Source: Ascarosepion bandense (taxonomy: Eukaryota > Mollusca > Cephalopoda > Sepiida > Sepiidae). From it: a stretch of 64,000 nt of DNA. Each line of letters opens with the position of its first letter. Position 1 is the stretch's first letter. The notes beneath the pieces are model-generated. The model saw nothing but the letters and a program-made list of their open reading frames with translations, was not told the origin of the DNA and made no database searches. Location of the stretch: NCBI GenBank assembly GCA_037127315.1, contig JBBBDQ010000225.1:365001-429000 (forward strand), given 5' to 3'. Of the stretch, positions 8,851 through 22,073 are shown one piece after another. Both the position numbers and the translations under genes were made by a program.

Positions 8851-10740
8851 TTTTTTTTTTTTTTTTTTTCTGGCAGCGCCTTCCTTATCGAGGAACTTTT
8901 TACTGACTTGTAAAATTGGTTTGAAATTGTTTTCTAATGGTCATCTGGATCTTTTTGTTGATTTGGGGATACCATCTGGATTTGGTGTGTAAGTGTGTGC
9001 TGTGCTTTCTTCCACCCCCCCCCTTTTTATTCTATGCCAATTTCTCTTGTTGCTTCGAGATTTTAAAAAGAAACCACTGGACCGGCAGTTGAGAGTGAGA
9101 TAAGATTTACTCGCCCCAAAATCATTTTACTTGACTTGACTCCATTTTCTTGAAGCCTCCTTACGTAAATATAGTGTGAATTGCTGACGGAAAACAAATG
9201 AAATTTTAATTAAAATTAATGTGTTAAAAAGGATTTTAAAAATTTTAAAAAATAATACAATTTGATCTTTCCTCTTCATATTAGCTTAAACATTTTGATG
9301 ATAAAACTTTGTTTTTATTAAGTTTGAGTCCTTTTAACATCATGATATGCTGTTATTTTGGGCAATTGAATGGAGATACCTAAATTATTAGTTTTTTTTT
9401 TTTCTGTTTGACTACAACTTCCATCTCATAGATGATCAAAAAAAATCTGATTTTCTCAAAGATTTTCTATAAAAAAATTACTTATGTAAGTTGTTTTTCG
9501 GTGCTTGGTTGAAAGATATATGCTATTTTTTTCCTTTCTTTCAAATGTTCGTTTTTACTTTTTGTAAGGATAATATTTTTTCAAATGAGTTTCTAAATAT
9601 CTGATCATCTTTAATCTTGGCGACAGAGACATTTTGGCTCCACTCTGGAAGTGTTATTTAAATGAATGTTTATACTGACTGTGACAATAAAAGCGAGACA
9701 ATGTCATTGTAGGTCATTCTAATTAACTTGTTAATGTCAATGGTATACTTTTGTGTTTTAAAAGAATCATTTCCTTTCTCTATATTTGAAGAGACATATT
9801 TCATTGGTCGATTTTTAATTGACCGCAGGTGAGTACAGCAGTAAACTTTAATTGCCCAATTAAGTTTTTCAGGCAAGTGAAATCTCAAAAGCTGTGCACA
9901 CACCACACAAACTTCATTTTCAGACCATAATGGTAACTCTAACTATTACATGTCCTGTGTCAAAAAGTATATTCTTAAAACAACTGACAAACTGGTGATT
10001 TACACAAGGTATATGTCAGGAACTTTTTGATTTTAAAAAAAAAAAAAGATCAAAATCAAATCTGAAATTATATTTTTAAAATAACTCCTCACTGAAACTT
10101 ACTTATGAACAGCAAAATCCTGTTTCTTGAGCTAATAAAAAAAAACAATGAATTTATCACTTCTCTGTATAAAAAACCTGCAAGTAAGCTATAAATAGCG
10201 GTAATAATGAACTTCTTCAATAGAACACATGAAAATTCTTCCTCCCCAAAGTATTTTTGAGCGAACTAAAACACTGCATCATGATAAATAAAATTATTCT
10301 TACAAAAAATACATGACACTACACATAAAATATCAGCATATTTAATTGCAGCCAAATGCACATTAATTATAAACAGGGTGAATTTTGTATGTGAAAATTA
10401 TTAAACATATTTCTACCATAATTCTTCAAAAACATGTTGAAGTTATGATAAATTATAGAAGCTAGAAGACAGCAAACCTCGTGTTTCTAATAATAATACC
10501 ATTGATTCTAAACTAGCGATGACTAATGTAGTGTATGAATATCAATGCCCTGTACAAGATTGTTTCTTCTGTCATAAATCAATTACCTATACTGGCCATA
10601 CTACCACTTCTCTGAGTAGACCTTACATGCCACCTATCTAGTAATAATAGTGCGATAGAAAAACATTTATTAACCTATAACTTACAAGAACCCTTAAGAA
10701 AGATTTTGGTTGAAAATACAAAAATACTATTGAAATAACA
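8851..10740. other. Gene-free AT-rich interval
   Basis: I see no exon, RNA gene or recognisable transposon. The 78-codon minus ORF near 9670-9906 has no familiar motif and looks like chance. Confidence 0.55.
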
Positions 10741-10837
10741 ATATCAAAGGCACCTTGCTATAAGAGAGGCACTAGCGGAGTTTTATGTCAACACAAAATA
10801 AAATCGTCGCTGATGGTGGATGTTATTGTGTTACCGT

Positions 10838-10905
10838 CTTAATAACCTCTCTGAAGATGGCTCATGTGAGCTGAAAGCTTAGATAAAAAATTATCCAAAT
10901 GTTGG
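10838..10905 (+). other. Hammerhead-like core in a dispersed repeat
   Basis: CTGAAGA (10851-10857), one unpaired T, a G-T wobble, GCTCA/TGAGC stem (10860-10871), then GAAA (10873-10876). The core and stem II fit a hammerhead with one bulge. No convincing stem III or cleavage site follows; a GATAA/TTATC stem lies 5 nt downstream. Probably a decayed relative of the 7.7 kb motif. Confidence 0.4.
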
Positions 10906-11061
10906 AGAATTTTTGTCTTTATTTTCAACTGAAATTAAAGCCAAAATACGACATTTAGAACTACTCGTGAGTAAACATAATAGACATTTATTGTCTCTTA
11001 TATTTAACAGTATATGTTTAGAAAATTATTTGCTGCCTTGATACACTAAATAAATATATAA

Positions 11062-11062
11062 T

Positions 11063-11090
<28 letters not shown>
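11062..11090 (+). repeat. (CA)n microsatellite
   Basis: About 14 CA dinucleotides. Confidence 0.95.
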
Positions 11091-11094
<4 letters not shown>

Positions 11095-11412
11095 GGCCTT
11101 AATAGACAATGAGGAATTAGAACACATATATATAAAAAAATATAAACTTATATTTTTCATTCTTCATCGGTGACGGTTGTGTGGTGTTGGAGGGTAGCCA
11201 GAGCAATATTGTACACATGCATGAGTCTCTCCTCTTTATACAATCCAAAATTCTTGCACATTTTAGCTTTTTCAGGTTGTCTCTTAATTGATGTTTATCA
11301 TATATTGCCTTTCAAGCCTGTGTTTGTGTCTTTGATGTTGCGCCCCCGCCACCACCATCCATGACCATAACATTTTTGCCAGTCAAGGTAATTTATTACA
11401 TGTCTGTGCATT

Positions 11413-11860
11413 ACTTGCACAGGCATGTGGTTAGAACATTAGCTTTCTGACCATGAGGCCCATGTTTGAATCTTACAATAGTTGATTTATCATGAACATG
11501 ACTTTTTGATGTTATCAGTCCAGAGAAGATGATCCCAGCATGCAGCATTTTTCGGAAGTTCCTGAAAGCCATAACATGGGTTGATCCAATCCTTGTGAAG
11601 AGATGTTGATGGTTGTGCTGCTAGCGTGTGACTAAGGGTTTGGGTATTCTGGGCGTGTTCAGGTTGTTGTTCATAATAGATTACACACTCTGACCCAGAA
11701 ACTGTAACTAAGATCTGCTCAGCATAGTTGCATTATAAACCACAGGTGAGCTCTCTACGTGTTGAACAAACACAAGTGTACCTGAGCATGCATCTGCAGT
11801 AGGGATTAGCTTACCGCTCTTGTAGACAGGCATTATTAAAGACAAGTGGCTAGCAATGTG
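11413..11860 (+). mobile_element. Possible tRNA-derived SINE
   Basis: The head at 11413-11475 resembles a tRNA pol III promoter: an A-box-like TGTGGTTAGAACATTAGC and a B-box-like ATGTTTGAATCTT about 35 nt later. A body of about 380 bp with no ORF follows. Its composition is richer in GC than the flanks. The 3' boundary is uncertain. Confidence 0.35.
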
Positions 11861-13680
11861 TGTGTGTGTACACTCATATATCAATATTTATCTGGTGTTC
11901 ATAGAGCAGTGCTCAATGTAATATAACAGAGCTATTAAGTGTGTGTGCGGATGTGTATGTATATATATATATATATAGTGTGTGTATAATTTCGGTTATA
12001 ATGAAATTATATAGTGATATATTTATCAAAGTTTCTTGACTCAATTATAACTAACCTTGACATTGCTTTCTTTGAAAGTCTTTTTTTTATACAACAATAA
12101 GATATTAAATAAAAACATGTCCAACCTGCAAAATACCTCCACTGTTAATAACAGTAACCTTATAATAAATACAAGAATAGCACTCATCCCCAAATATTTT
12201 TGGCAATTAAAAAAAAAAACAACTAAAATTCAATTATTACCTGAGACCTCATTGCAATAATGAAATCGTATAATGAAACAGGAAATACATATGATTTGTG
12301 CCTTTTAGAAAAACTTATCTGAAAACAGCTAACCTTAATTTATTAAACAAAAGAAGTGAATTGATGACCACATGTAAACATAGAAATAAATATCTACTTA
12401 AACACTAAAACATTTCACTTTCTTTATATTGTCTATTTCCGATCTTTTTTTCATTATTTAATTTTGTGTGTGTATATAATAAATATATTTTTTAATCAAT
12501 ACCTTCATGTACAGAAAATGATTTAGTGTCCACCCTTATAATTTGTATCAAAATCACCCTTCCATATTTTTTTTTAACAACTCCTACATTTTTTACTTTC
12601 CAATTTCATGTTTTAGATTTGCTATAATGGGTCATTCCATGTCAAACACAAGCAAATGTTGAAACCTGCATTCACTGACACCGAATTACTAAAAGTGCTA
12701 AATTAATTTGTGCTAGACTTTACCGTTCCAATTTTAAGGTTAGGGTGTATAATTTTCCTATTTTGTCTCTAAATTAGGCTACGTAATGTTGCTGAATCTC
12801 AGTAATTTTTTAAAAATTAAAGGAAAATACTTCAATACCTTCACTATTTCTGAAATCTGGTATGTAGGACAAATAAGAAGTGTAGAATATAAATATTTAA
12901 CTATTTCAAACCGGCACTTTATAGAAAATTTTAGTTTACTCACCCAAATATATGACTCTAAAATCAGCAGCTTTTCACCTATGTAGCTTACAGTCAGTCT
13001 ATCAAAAATTTTCAATTCTCATAATTTTTGCCTAACATCTACAATACCTGCTCAAGTTCACCAAAAAGTTTTGTGAGGGTTTTAAGTCCACTTAAGAAGA
13101 TATGACCCTGCCAAGTTTAGAGTTTTTTTTCCTATGTATTTCCAAGAAATTATTCAACACTCATCCTAATGCTCCATGACCTCTAAAATGTTGATATTGT
13201 GCTATGTAATCTCTTAAATTATTCAATAAAATTGTTTTTCTTAAATTAAAAAAAAAAATTACATATATTTTGCAGATATTACTTTTTGTACAGACAGATT
13301 GTCTTTAAAAAGCTGTAAATATTGCCTTGTGTATGATAATCAACAGTGCATAGAAAATTTGTAAATGGCACTTAACAAATGAAGTTCAGAAATTCTTTGT
13401 GTTTCTTGTAATTTTATTTTGGCAAATTATTTGCATGAAACAAAAAAAAACTTGATTTTTTTTTTCATTCTCAAAAAAGTCATAAGATAAATGTGAATCT
13501 TTTAAACAAAATATTTGTAGTTGGCACTTAACATATTTATATAGTTGAAGGAAATGCTTTCATTACTTTTTAAAAATTTTTATTTTTTAAATAATTTTTC
13601 AAAATTATTTTCATGAAACAAAAATATTTGATTTTGTTTTAATTAGAAGAAAGTCATAATAAAAATGAATATATAAAGAG
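11861..13680. other. Gene-free AT-rich interval
   Basis: Holds a TG tract near 11855-11870, a short TA microsatellite at about 11961-11976, and AT-rich sequence. Small ORFs here have no recognisable motif. The expected left end of the adjacent Tc1 element was not found. Confidence 0.5.
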
Positions 13681-13683
13681 TCT

Positions 13684-14723
13684 TTAAAAGATTACATGCA
13701 CTATATGCACTAAATTTTGTTGTGCATATAGACTAAATTGTTTTGGATATATTTTTGTAAAGATAATTTGTCCATCTTGGACAAATGATAAACTCCAGCT
13801 TCTGAAGATGGCTTCACAAAGTTCATTTTTTGTTGAATATTGTTTGCCATTTTGATAATCTCTTGTCATCCATCCCCAAACATTTTCAATTGGGTAAAGT
13901 CCGGTGAGCATGCAGGATGTCCCAAGAGATAGACCCCATTTTCTTGTAAAAAGGTCAAGGTCTGTCTTGCAGTGTGGATTGCAGCATTATCCTGTTGGAA
14001 TAACCATCCATCCCCACACAAATGATGGCCCTCCATCATCAAAGATGCTTTTTGTAGCATGCTAACATAAACAGCCACTGTCTGATGACCCTGCATCACC
14101 TGGAGCTTCATCGTTCCTCTGTAAGAAAAGGCACCCCATACCATTAGGGACCCTCCACCACTATGACGTGTGGAGAAAATTTCAGGAGGCATGTTTTGTT
14201 ATGCCAATATCGTTGGAAGCCATCAGGACAATCTAGACTGAATTTTTCTCATCAGAAAACAGGACTTTCTTCCATTTCTCAACCAAACTTTAAGCGGTCC
14301 ACCTCGTGATGTGGAAGCAGCCCAGGAATTTGTTTACGCTTTTTATTTACTATGCCTTTGTGTCATAAATGTCGTCTGATGGTTACGGGACTGCAATCAG
14401 CATCTGTGACTGCCTTAATTTGACTAGAAGAAAGTCCCCCCCTCTTTCATAACAACCCGTCTTATTCTCTTACTCAATGCAGGAGAAATTTTTGGGGGCC
14501 TACCAGAGGATTTTGCTTTTTCATAATTCTCACTGTTCTTTAGAAAGTTGCAAATCACAGTTTTACTGCGATTTACCTTAGCTGCGATCGCCCACTGTGA
14601 CAAACCTTGCTTATGGAATTCGAGAAGGCTCAACTTCCGTAAGTTTGCTTGCTTTAGGCATGTTAACACCTTTACGCAGTGATTGCTAATCTCTAACTGA
14701 ACTAAAAACATTGGAATTACCAT
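13684..14723 (-). pseudogene. Tc1-type transposase, frameshifted
   Basis: The order from the start is clear. A helix-turn-helix region contains HKQGLSQWAIAAKVNRSKTV and NFLKNSENYEKAKSSGRPPK. Next comes FSDE (first catalytic Asp) near 14255, then RHSGGGSLMVWGAFSYRGTM, then FQQDNAAIHTA (second Asp). PIENVWGW carries the catalytic Glu but in another frame. Frameshifts lie after FSDE and between SPDF and YPIENVWG. Intact family members are about 340 aa with a DD34E triad; here the triad survives only when frames are combined. The extension upstream of the usual start is probably non-coding. Confidence 0.88.
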
Positions 14724-14953
14724 AGATCTAACAATTTATACTCCTGGTCTTATAATTTTGATCATGTGTAAATCGCCTCCTTTTATAAAAATGTAAATTT
14801 CTAAATAAAATGTTTAGAATGTAGCTTTTTGTTTCTATAACCTTTTAGTTGTAGTATTGGTAACCTTAAGTGTGAGGAGTTTAAAATCTATCTGTAAAAA
14901 AAAAATCTTTTTAAAGATCTTTAAGTGGTCTTAAATTTTTGATCGGGAGTGTA
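13684..14953 (-). mobile_element. Degenerate Tc1/mariner-superfamily transposon
   Basis: The transposase ORF runs leftward from about 14723 in broken frames. The right terminal sequence near 14930-14953 (CTTAAATTTTTGATCGGGAG then TG, followed by TA) is typical of Tc1 ends on the outward side. I could not find the matching left inverted repeat, so the left end may be deleted or decayed. The element carries frameshifts and is not autonomous. Confidence 0.85.
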
Positions 14954-14957
14954 TATC

Positions 14958-15012
14958 AGGATGATAAACTTTTCAATAAAAATAAAAACATTCTTTTTTG
15001 ATGGCAAATACA
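14958..15012 (+). repeat. Dispersed 55-bp repeat, copy 1
   Basis: Contains ACTTTTCAATAAAAATAAAA, ACATTCTTTTTTGATGGC and AAATACACT, just outside the right end of the Tc1 element. A close copy lies at 16457-16515 inside a LINE relic, in the same orientation. Confidence 0.75.
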
Positions 15013-16250
15013 CTCATATGCACAAAAATTACATATCAAAAACCCTAATGATTTTAAAATTAAACAGTTATTCTTTTGAAAAAAATAACCAGGTTTTATA
15101 TTTAAAATTTCAGTGATAAAAATGTATGAAGCACCAACTCTCTACTCTGCATATGCTGTTTTAATGCTGCAGTTATGGTGGAGCATGGCCCCATTTTTTG
15201 ATGCAGCACTAAATTAATAATGTCTATATTGCATAGCACTCAAATATACATCAAACAAAAATTTGTATTAAGCTTTTCAATTTTTGCTTAGTAAATATAA
15301 GCTTCACTTGGTAACTTAATAATCTAAAATGATATGAGGCTTTGGAGAACTTTAAAAATAATTTTGAAACTTTATTAATGGTTATAATTAATAAAGGAAA
15401 AATGAAAACAATTCTTGTAAGAATTCATTATTTTTTAAAAAAATTTTCTTTAAATTTTTTTCAGACTATAATTTAAAAACTTATCTAATTAAATGTTATA
15501 GTTTCATTGTATATTTTATTTTATTCAGAAAAGATTATTGAAAAATCTGACAACTGTTTGAAAAAAGAAAATAGATAATTTATATTCCCAAAGGAGTCCT
15601 ACGTTTTAACTAATAACAAATTTTACATGAAAAATTTAATTTCTTGAAATTTTATGATTTTTATCGATGTAAAAAAAAAAAAATTACCAAGCTATACCAG
15701 AAAAAGTGGAGGTGCTTACAATTGAAAGAGAAAGAAAGATCTACTTCTACAAAGAAAACAATTTCAAATTTTGCATTAAATTAAATTATAATTTTATATA
15801 TAAAGGTTAATTTAAAAAAAAAATGCGAGAATTGATTTTCTGTTTGTTTCTTTAAGCATTTTAAATTTCTTTAAAATAGTTAAAAGAAAAATACACAATT
15901 ATGTTGAAGTCCATTTTGTTTTGATTTTTCTGTTTTTAGTCTGAAAGAAGTTGACTTTACATCGTATCACGTGAATGAAAACTTTCAATAATAACCAAAA
16001 TTCTTTTAAGTCTTTGATTTTTATAGCATTCTATTTCTACATCCACCCTTTATATCTTTTGAAATTTCTTTTCGCTATCAATTACCAGACACGAAAAATC
16101 GAAATGAAAGAACGGATGCCAAATCTTGGACTTTTCACATAGGTGTGTGTTAAAAAAAAATTGGAAGTAGTAGGTGCTTACAAAAAACTAAGAGTGTTTC
16201 ATGGGTGGATTGCCTTGTTAATATTGAGCAGGATGGTGTGCCATGGACAT
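15013..16250. other. Gene-free AT-rich interval
   Basis: Very AT-rich, with several A-runs. I see no gene or recognisable element. Confidence 0.55.
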
Positions 16251-16252
16251 TA

Positions 16253-17010
16253 GGCCACTTCAGCTGAGCTGGAGGTTGCCATAGAGGAAAGTTCATCAAA
16301 ACAATTGCTATGAATGTATTTATAGAAAAGGCAAAGGGAAGCTATGTTGTGGCAGTGTGACTGAAACTGAGATGTCAGAACCAAAGCATTGCAGATTCTT
16401 TGGATTTTATCAAGAATTTCTGAATCGCAAGAACTGAAAGCCATGTATATGAGAACGATGAAGGACTTTTCAATAAAAATAAGGAATAAAAACATTCTTT
16501 TTGATGGCAAATAAATATACTTAGAAGTTATCAAACCAGAAACTGACAGAAATATTCTGGTAGACTTATAAATGTGTAAGATAGATTCTGGTGAGAAAAA
16601 TTGTCTAGCATGAGACTAAACCAACTTTCCTAATAGCAGACCTAGCAATTGATTCAATATAATCTTTCCACTTCATGTCAGTGGAAAATGTTAGTTTGAG
16701 AAGATGCAATGATTCGCTCTCCTGGGTTTAGCATCAGCCATGCTGATGGAAAAGCAGAAGGGTTCTCTCAAAAAAATTAAGAGCAATTTCATTTTGGGTG
16801 GGGGATTAAAAATTAACAAGCCATTCCTTGCTCCAGTTAACAGCAGATTTTAGGTCATTTTTGAGATCAGCTGCCAATTTAACTTTATCAAATCAGACTT
16901 ATTAAGTAAATAATTGTCACCAACATAGATACTCAGTTGAGAACTAATGACCTCAGAAAGGTTGTTGAAGAGTAGGAACAATATAAGTTCAAGAATAGAG
17001 CCCCTTTTAA
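16253..17010 (-). mobile_element. Degenerate LINE fragment
   Basis: Minus-strand copy of the C-terminal and palm-proximal reverse-transcriptase region of the same family as 3084-6620. The 16250-16534 frame still reads HNIASLCLFYKYIHSNCFDE, matching RRDVASLCLFYKYFHGFCSDE of the intact copy. The 3' terminal block is missing, the ORF is broken, and a copy of the 55-bp repeat interrupts it at 16457-16515. Confidence 0.75.
16457..16515 (+). repeat. Dispersed 55-bp repeat, copy 2
   Basis: Matches 14958-15012 apart from a short internal insertion (GGAAT). It splits the LINE fragment, so it probably arrived after the LINE. Confidence 0.7.
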
Positions 17011-18004
17011 AATATATATATATATATCCATTGCTATAGTTTTATTTTATATATTTAGGAATTGCTGTAAGGACTTTTTGCATTGGTGACATATTAGTCC
17101 TGTATTGAACTTAGCAATTTAGAATGATCTATTATTTTAAAACCTGCAAGTTTGATAACTGTTTCAGATAAGGTATTAAGTGTGCACTAATTTTATTTTA
17201 ATATTTTCTTTTTACATTGTTATTTTATAGAACTAGGAAGCCAATTTTATGTAAATATTAAAAATATTGGAGAAAAATTTAAGTTAAGAACCACTTGTCA
17301 TTATTTTCTGTTTTTGAGTTTCTACTCATTACCTTTTATTAAAAAAAAAATTTTTTTTAAAATGCTTAAAAAGAGTATCATTTAATGTTTACAAAAGTGT
17401 CCAGTAAAGGGATTGTAAGATTTTCCAAATACTGAAATTCTATTTGAATTGATATTATATGCACTCTATTCAAAGTGTAAATTTCAACTTTATTATTAGA
17501 ACAATGACCAAAATATAAATTGCAGTTTTAAGCTTAACAAAACTCTTTCTGAAGTAAGGGATTTGATGTTCGGAACTTGTTTGTACAGGAAAATAATTCT
17601 AAATTAGTTCTTTTAAGGTTGATAATCTTACAGACTTATTTATTTATTTTTTTTAAATAAACCATACGCTTGAATGAAAAGCAACCTAACCACCTGGTTG
17701 CCATTTTTCTTTCATGATTTAAGAATTTTATTTTCTCTTGCATTATGACCAGACATCCAATGATAAAATTTCCTGCCATCCCACTTGTCTCCTAAAGTTA
17801 GTGACATTTGAAAATGTCGATATGCAAAATAAGACTAGTTTATTTTTAATTTTTGTACTTTGCTTTCTGAGTGATTCTAATGGAACAAATACCAGATGTT
17901 GAATCTTAGTTCTTGCCTTATTTGATTGTCTTTACCAGCATTTAATCTTCATAGTATGAATTTATTTGAATAATTGTTTTTTTATTTTCTTCTTCTTAAA
18001 CATA

Positions 18005-18038
<34 letters not shown>

Positions 18039-18481
18039 CCTGTTTGTAGATGGTGATTAGGTTTGTTGAAAGCTGATCATGTTCAAAGGAACATTTTCTA
18101 CATGTTAGATTATTTTTTAATAACTCTAAAATAAATTTCTGCGAATTTTTTTAGTCTGTTAAATTGAAATTTTTATGACTAGAAAATTAAAAAAAAACTA
18201 AAAAAAAACAGAAGGCATAATATCTAAAAATGTGTTGACTATCCAATATAAATGTATTAAAAAAAATTTGAACAGTTTAGATCTAGTGACTGGAGATTCC
18301 AATAAGTTTTTATTTCATTTTTGTTCATTTAATGCTATATCTGATATACTTTGCATACCAGATATACTTAGTGTGATTTGAGGAATAATTTTCATTTACT
18401 TCCCCATCCCAAATAATTATTCTATATTGGATGTAAAAAATTTTTCTCAACTTTTTTACACATAAGCAAAAATAGTTACTT

Positions 18482-18520
<39 letters not shown>

Positions 18521-18603
18521 CCTCTCTCTCTCTCTCTCTTTATAAGATTTGAGATATATTAACATGCTTGTCCAAACTTCAGTTTTTTCTATTTTCCTTA
18601 TAG
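17011..18603. other. Gene-free interval with simple repeats
   Basis: Contains TA/T runs near 18004-18038 and a T-run plus (CT)n at about 18487-18540. The latter sits upstream of the exon-like segment at 18604 and could serve as a distal pyrimidine tract. Confidence 0.5.
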
Positions 18604-18678
18604 AATGGACAGAAGTTCAATGACAGAAAATTATTGGGAATATCTTTGACGACATTGCAGCAGCATGAAGGGTATAAA
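18604..18678 (+). CDS. Orphan exon-like segment, 25 codons, gene unknown
   Basis: 75 nt bounded by a good acceptor (pyrimidine-rich TTTTTTCTATTTTCCTTATAG) and a good donor (AAA then GTAAGG). Only one of the three frames is open. It reads NGQKFNDRKLLG then ISLTTLQQHEGYK, and the exon is phase 0 at both ends. The translation is balanced and unlike the AT-driven chance ORFs around it. It does not match CLEC16A and I do not recognise the family. No partner exons were found nearby, so it could be an exon of a gene extending beyond the window, an isolated pseudo-exon, or chance. Confidence 0.35.
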
Positions 18679-21440
18679 GTAAGGCCCTTTTCCTGACTTC
18701 ATCGTCTGTGACTTGCACTAAACATCACTACTTAGGATTAGGCCTTCTTTCTTCCCAACCCATATAATAAAAATAAACATCCTTTTTAAATAACTTCAAA
18801 ATTTATTACTAACCCACCTCAAGTGGTAATAGAACAAACAAAAAAAAGAAGCTAACAAAATTCTCTAAGTTGTATAATAGATGACCTGTTAGGTATTGAG
18901 TTTTCAGAAGAATAATCATGAAAACTAAAAAATTGTTTTACTAACAAACTTCTGAAATTTGTAACATAACTACTGTCTTTAGCTACCTTTTGAATTAATG
19001 TTTTGATTATTATTAAGATTGCTTGGGGAAATACAATTTTTAATAAAATATAGACAGGTAGACAACTAAAGAATTGTATTTATAATACAATTATAACTAG
19101 TTGCAAATATTTTTCAATTTAAACAGTTTTTTAAATCAAGATATTACGTGTGCCAGATTTATTCTACAAATATTTAAATGCATATGTCTATGTAAATTTG
19201 TTCTGTGGATTATACTATTAAAAAGTGCCCATTTTGTAACAATTTTAATGAAATTTGGATAATTTTTGACAGAATTCCTCCTTGTCTGAGAAGGATTATT
19301 TGTAACTACGAAAAATCAATCCTTAAAATTAATTAAACCAAAATGTCTGTCATTTCATATATATCAAATCAACTAATGTCCTCATGTGATGCTCTCAGAA
19401 AAATCTGGAGAAATTCACAGGTATTCTTTGATCAAATTTATTTGCAAATTCAAAATATTAGATCTGTATCATTAAGTTTTAAAATTAGAGCATTTTAAAA
19501 TTTTACTGCAGTTTTTGCATTTTGCCAAATAAGTCTTTAATGAAATTCTGATATTTAGAGCTCCATGGATATTGCATATACAGATTTGAAACCTTGTAAC
19601 AACAGTTAATATTTACTGTAGATAACAAGCCTATAAACAGCTTTGGTGTATATTTATGTACTTTTAGTTTTGTAAGGACCTAAGAATATCAAAAGTGCCA
19701 AAAGACATTGTCCAATTTGAGAACTTCTCATTAACAAAAGGTGTATCAGACACAGCATTCTAATTAATTTTCCAGTCATTTATGACCTAATAGATTATTG
19801 CTCTTCATTCCTGTTATAATATCACTGTTTGAAAATTACCTAAATTTTTTTTTTAATATCTTTAAAATTACCTATTTTCACAATATCAGTTAGGCAGTTT
19901 AAGAAAATTTTATATTCCTTGTATTCTTACATGTCTGAAGACCATGTAACAAAAATTTCATTTTGTGAACAAATTTCTGTCTAGAGTTAAAACATTTTTC
20001 TAGAATTTAGAATAACTTGTCATGCAGAAATTGTAGTTTTGTCAATTTTGGTACCTTATACATTTTAAATTTGAAATGTGAAGCTGAAAGTTGGTACCTC
20101 TAATTTTCTGTGCAAGTAAAACTTTTGGACTTCATTTTACTTTTTCCAAACTTATGTCAGTATTACACCTAATGATAATTTAGATACATGGCAATAACGA
20201 TCATTATATTTATTAGAAAATTATTAATTGAACATTATATAATGCTTAAGATATTTATTTTGCAGAAATGTTTGGAATAGATTTTAATTTAAGTTTTTTT
20301 TTTTTTTTATGTAAATAACAGGTAAACTGTATCAGGTGTACTTTGTAAATAAGCTCTCAAAGTGGATACCATCTTTTGCATTGAGACCATTGTCAGGTCC
20401 TTGTAAAAAGAAAAAATGTACACAAGACACACCCAGGCTGTTTATAGTTTTTATAACCTTCAGTAAATAGTCAGCAAGTTTCAATCTGTACATGTAATAT
20501 TGTTGGAACTATAAATGTCATTATTTTAATTTTAAAACTATGAAGATACAGGTCTAATATATTTTTTATTTTCTAATAAATTTGATTGCTGAAGACTTGT
20601 GATTTTTTTTTTTTTTTTTCTGAGAGGGTCACATGTGGGTTTTGGTTGATTAAAGATGGAATATATAGTCTTACTACTTGAAGGAAACCCAGGTTTTTCT
20701 CGGTCTTAAATAACTTTACTTTTTTTATTTGGGTTGAAACCTCAATCATTTAGTCTTCACCATTCTTTTGTACCACTTAAGTGCATCTAAGTAGAACATA
20801 TAGATTAGTCTCATTGACAATTAAGATTGATACACAATGTTGACTGTTTTCTCACTCCTGATCAATGTATGACTAAATTTACATAAATTAATAGTATGAG
20901 ATATCTAGACAACTCTTTCAACAGCAGCAAATGTTTACTATTTGCTCTGAAGGATGCATATTTTCAGTGTCAACCTGCACTATAGTCATTTTAGTATCTA
21001 TGAAAGAATTTTGTATTCTTAGCTCAGGTTTTTATTGATTTTTTATAGTTTGAGCTGAAGGTTTACTTTTTTCTTAAAATTAATGTATCAAGTAATTTAA
21101 AATCTTTTGATTTGTATTTATGAATATCTGTAAGTTATCAAAGCTTTATCCTAAATTCAGTGATTTTTGTTTAAAAAAAAACTTTTAGTGAATCTGATTC
21201 AAAAGGGTGTCATGAAGGAATAAATTTTAATTTTTGTAGTTTAGTCATTAATTCTGATAGTAAAGTATTTGAATTAAAAAAATAAACAAAAAAAAAAATG
21301 TATATACTAACAGATATTCTTAACTGCACATGCTAAGCAAACGGTCATGATTTAATTGGTAATTAAATTCAGATTGAAATTTAAATTGAACCTGTGTTTC
21401 TCCTGAAGAAAATTTACTTTCAAATAGCCTACAGCTAACA
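18679..21440. other. Gene-free AT-rich interval
   Basis: No further splice-bounded ORF or recognisable transposon protein. It has T-runs near 20293-20306 and 20605-20620. Confidence 0.5.
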
Positions 21441-21470
21441 CTGCTTGGATGATGAATCGTGTGAGTGGGA

Positions 21471-21522
21471 GATTTGCAGAAGCAACATGTGATAGTTATA
21501 TCACATGCTACTTCTGCAAATT
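21471..21522 (+). other. Near-perfect 24-bp hairpin
   Basis: The left arm (GATTTGCAGAAGCAACATGT then GATA) and the right arm (TATCACATGCTACTTCTGCA then AATT) pair with about two mismatches around a 4-nt loop GTTA at 21495-21498. The loop is shorter than usual for animal microRNA precursors. It may be a microRNA-like hairpin or a small foldback. Confidence 0.5.
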
Positions 21523-21992
21523 CTGTATCATAAAAGTATATCTTTATTAAAGATGGCCTTATACAGTTTTAGAGAAATGACTGATACCTAATCATTTCTC
21601 CTCCTTTATTTTGGAAATAAATTTAAGCAAAGTCTTGTATATTACATGAATTCTGCTGTTGGATTCTAGAATTATAATATCTGTTCTCTTGATACTCATT
21701 ACTTTGAATTTTTTTTATATTGATTGCATAGCTTATCTAGGCTCTGGTTATCCTTCTGTAATTCTGCTAGTATTTCTTCTCATTCCTTTCACCTTCTGCT
21801 TTTGCTGTAATCAATAATTTAGAATATATATGTGACTAGATACTTAATTGTGGATGAAAAATACTGAATTAAACAATGTAAGTAAAATTGAAACATATGC
21901 TTTAGCTTATGCTGGATTATATGTAGCCCTTACCATTTTGTAAGATTTCAGTTTTTAATGTATCATAAAATGTTTTAAATATAATCTTTCTT

Positions 21993-21997
<5 letters not shown>

Positions 21998-22072
<75 letters not shown>
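21998..22072 (+). repeat. (TA)n(CA)n compound microsatellite
   Basis: About 18 TA followed by about 18 CA dinucleotides. Confidence 0.97.
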
Positions 22073-22073
<1 letters not shown>

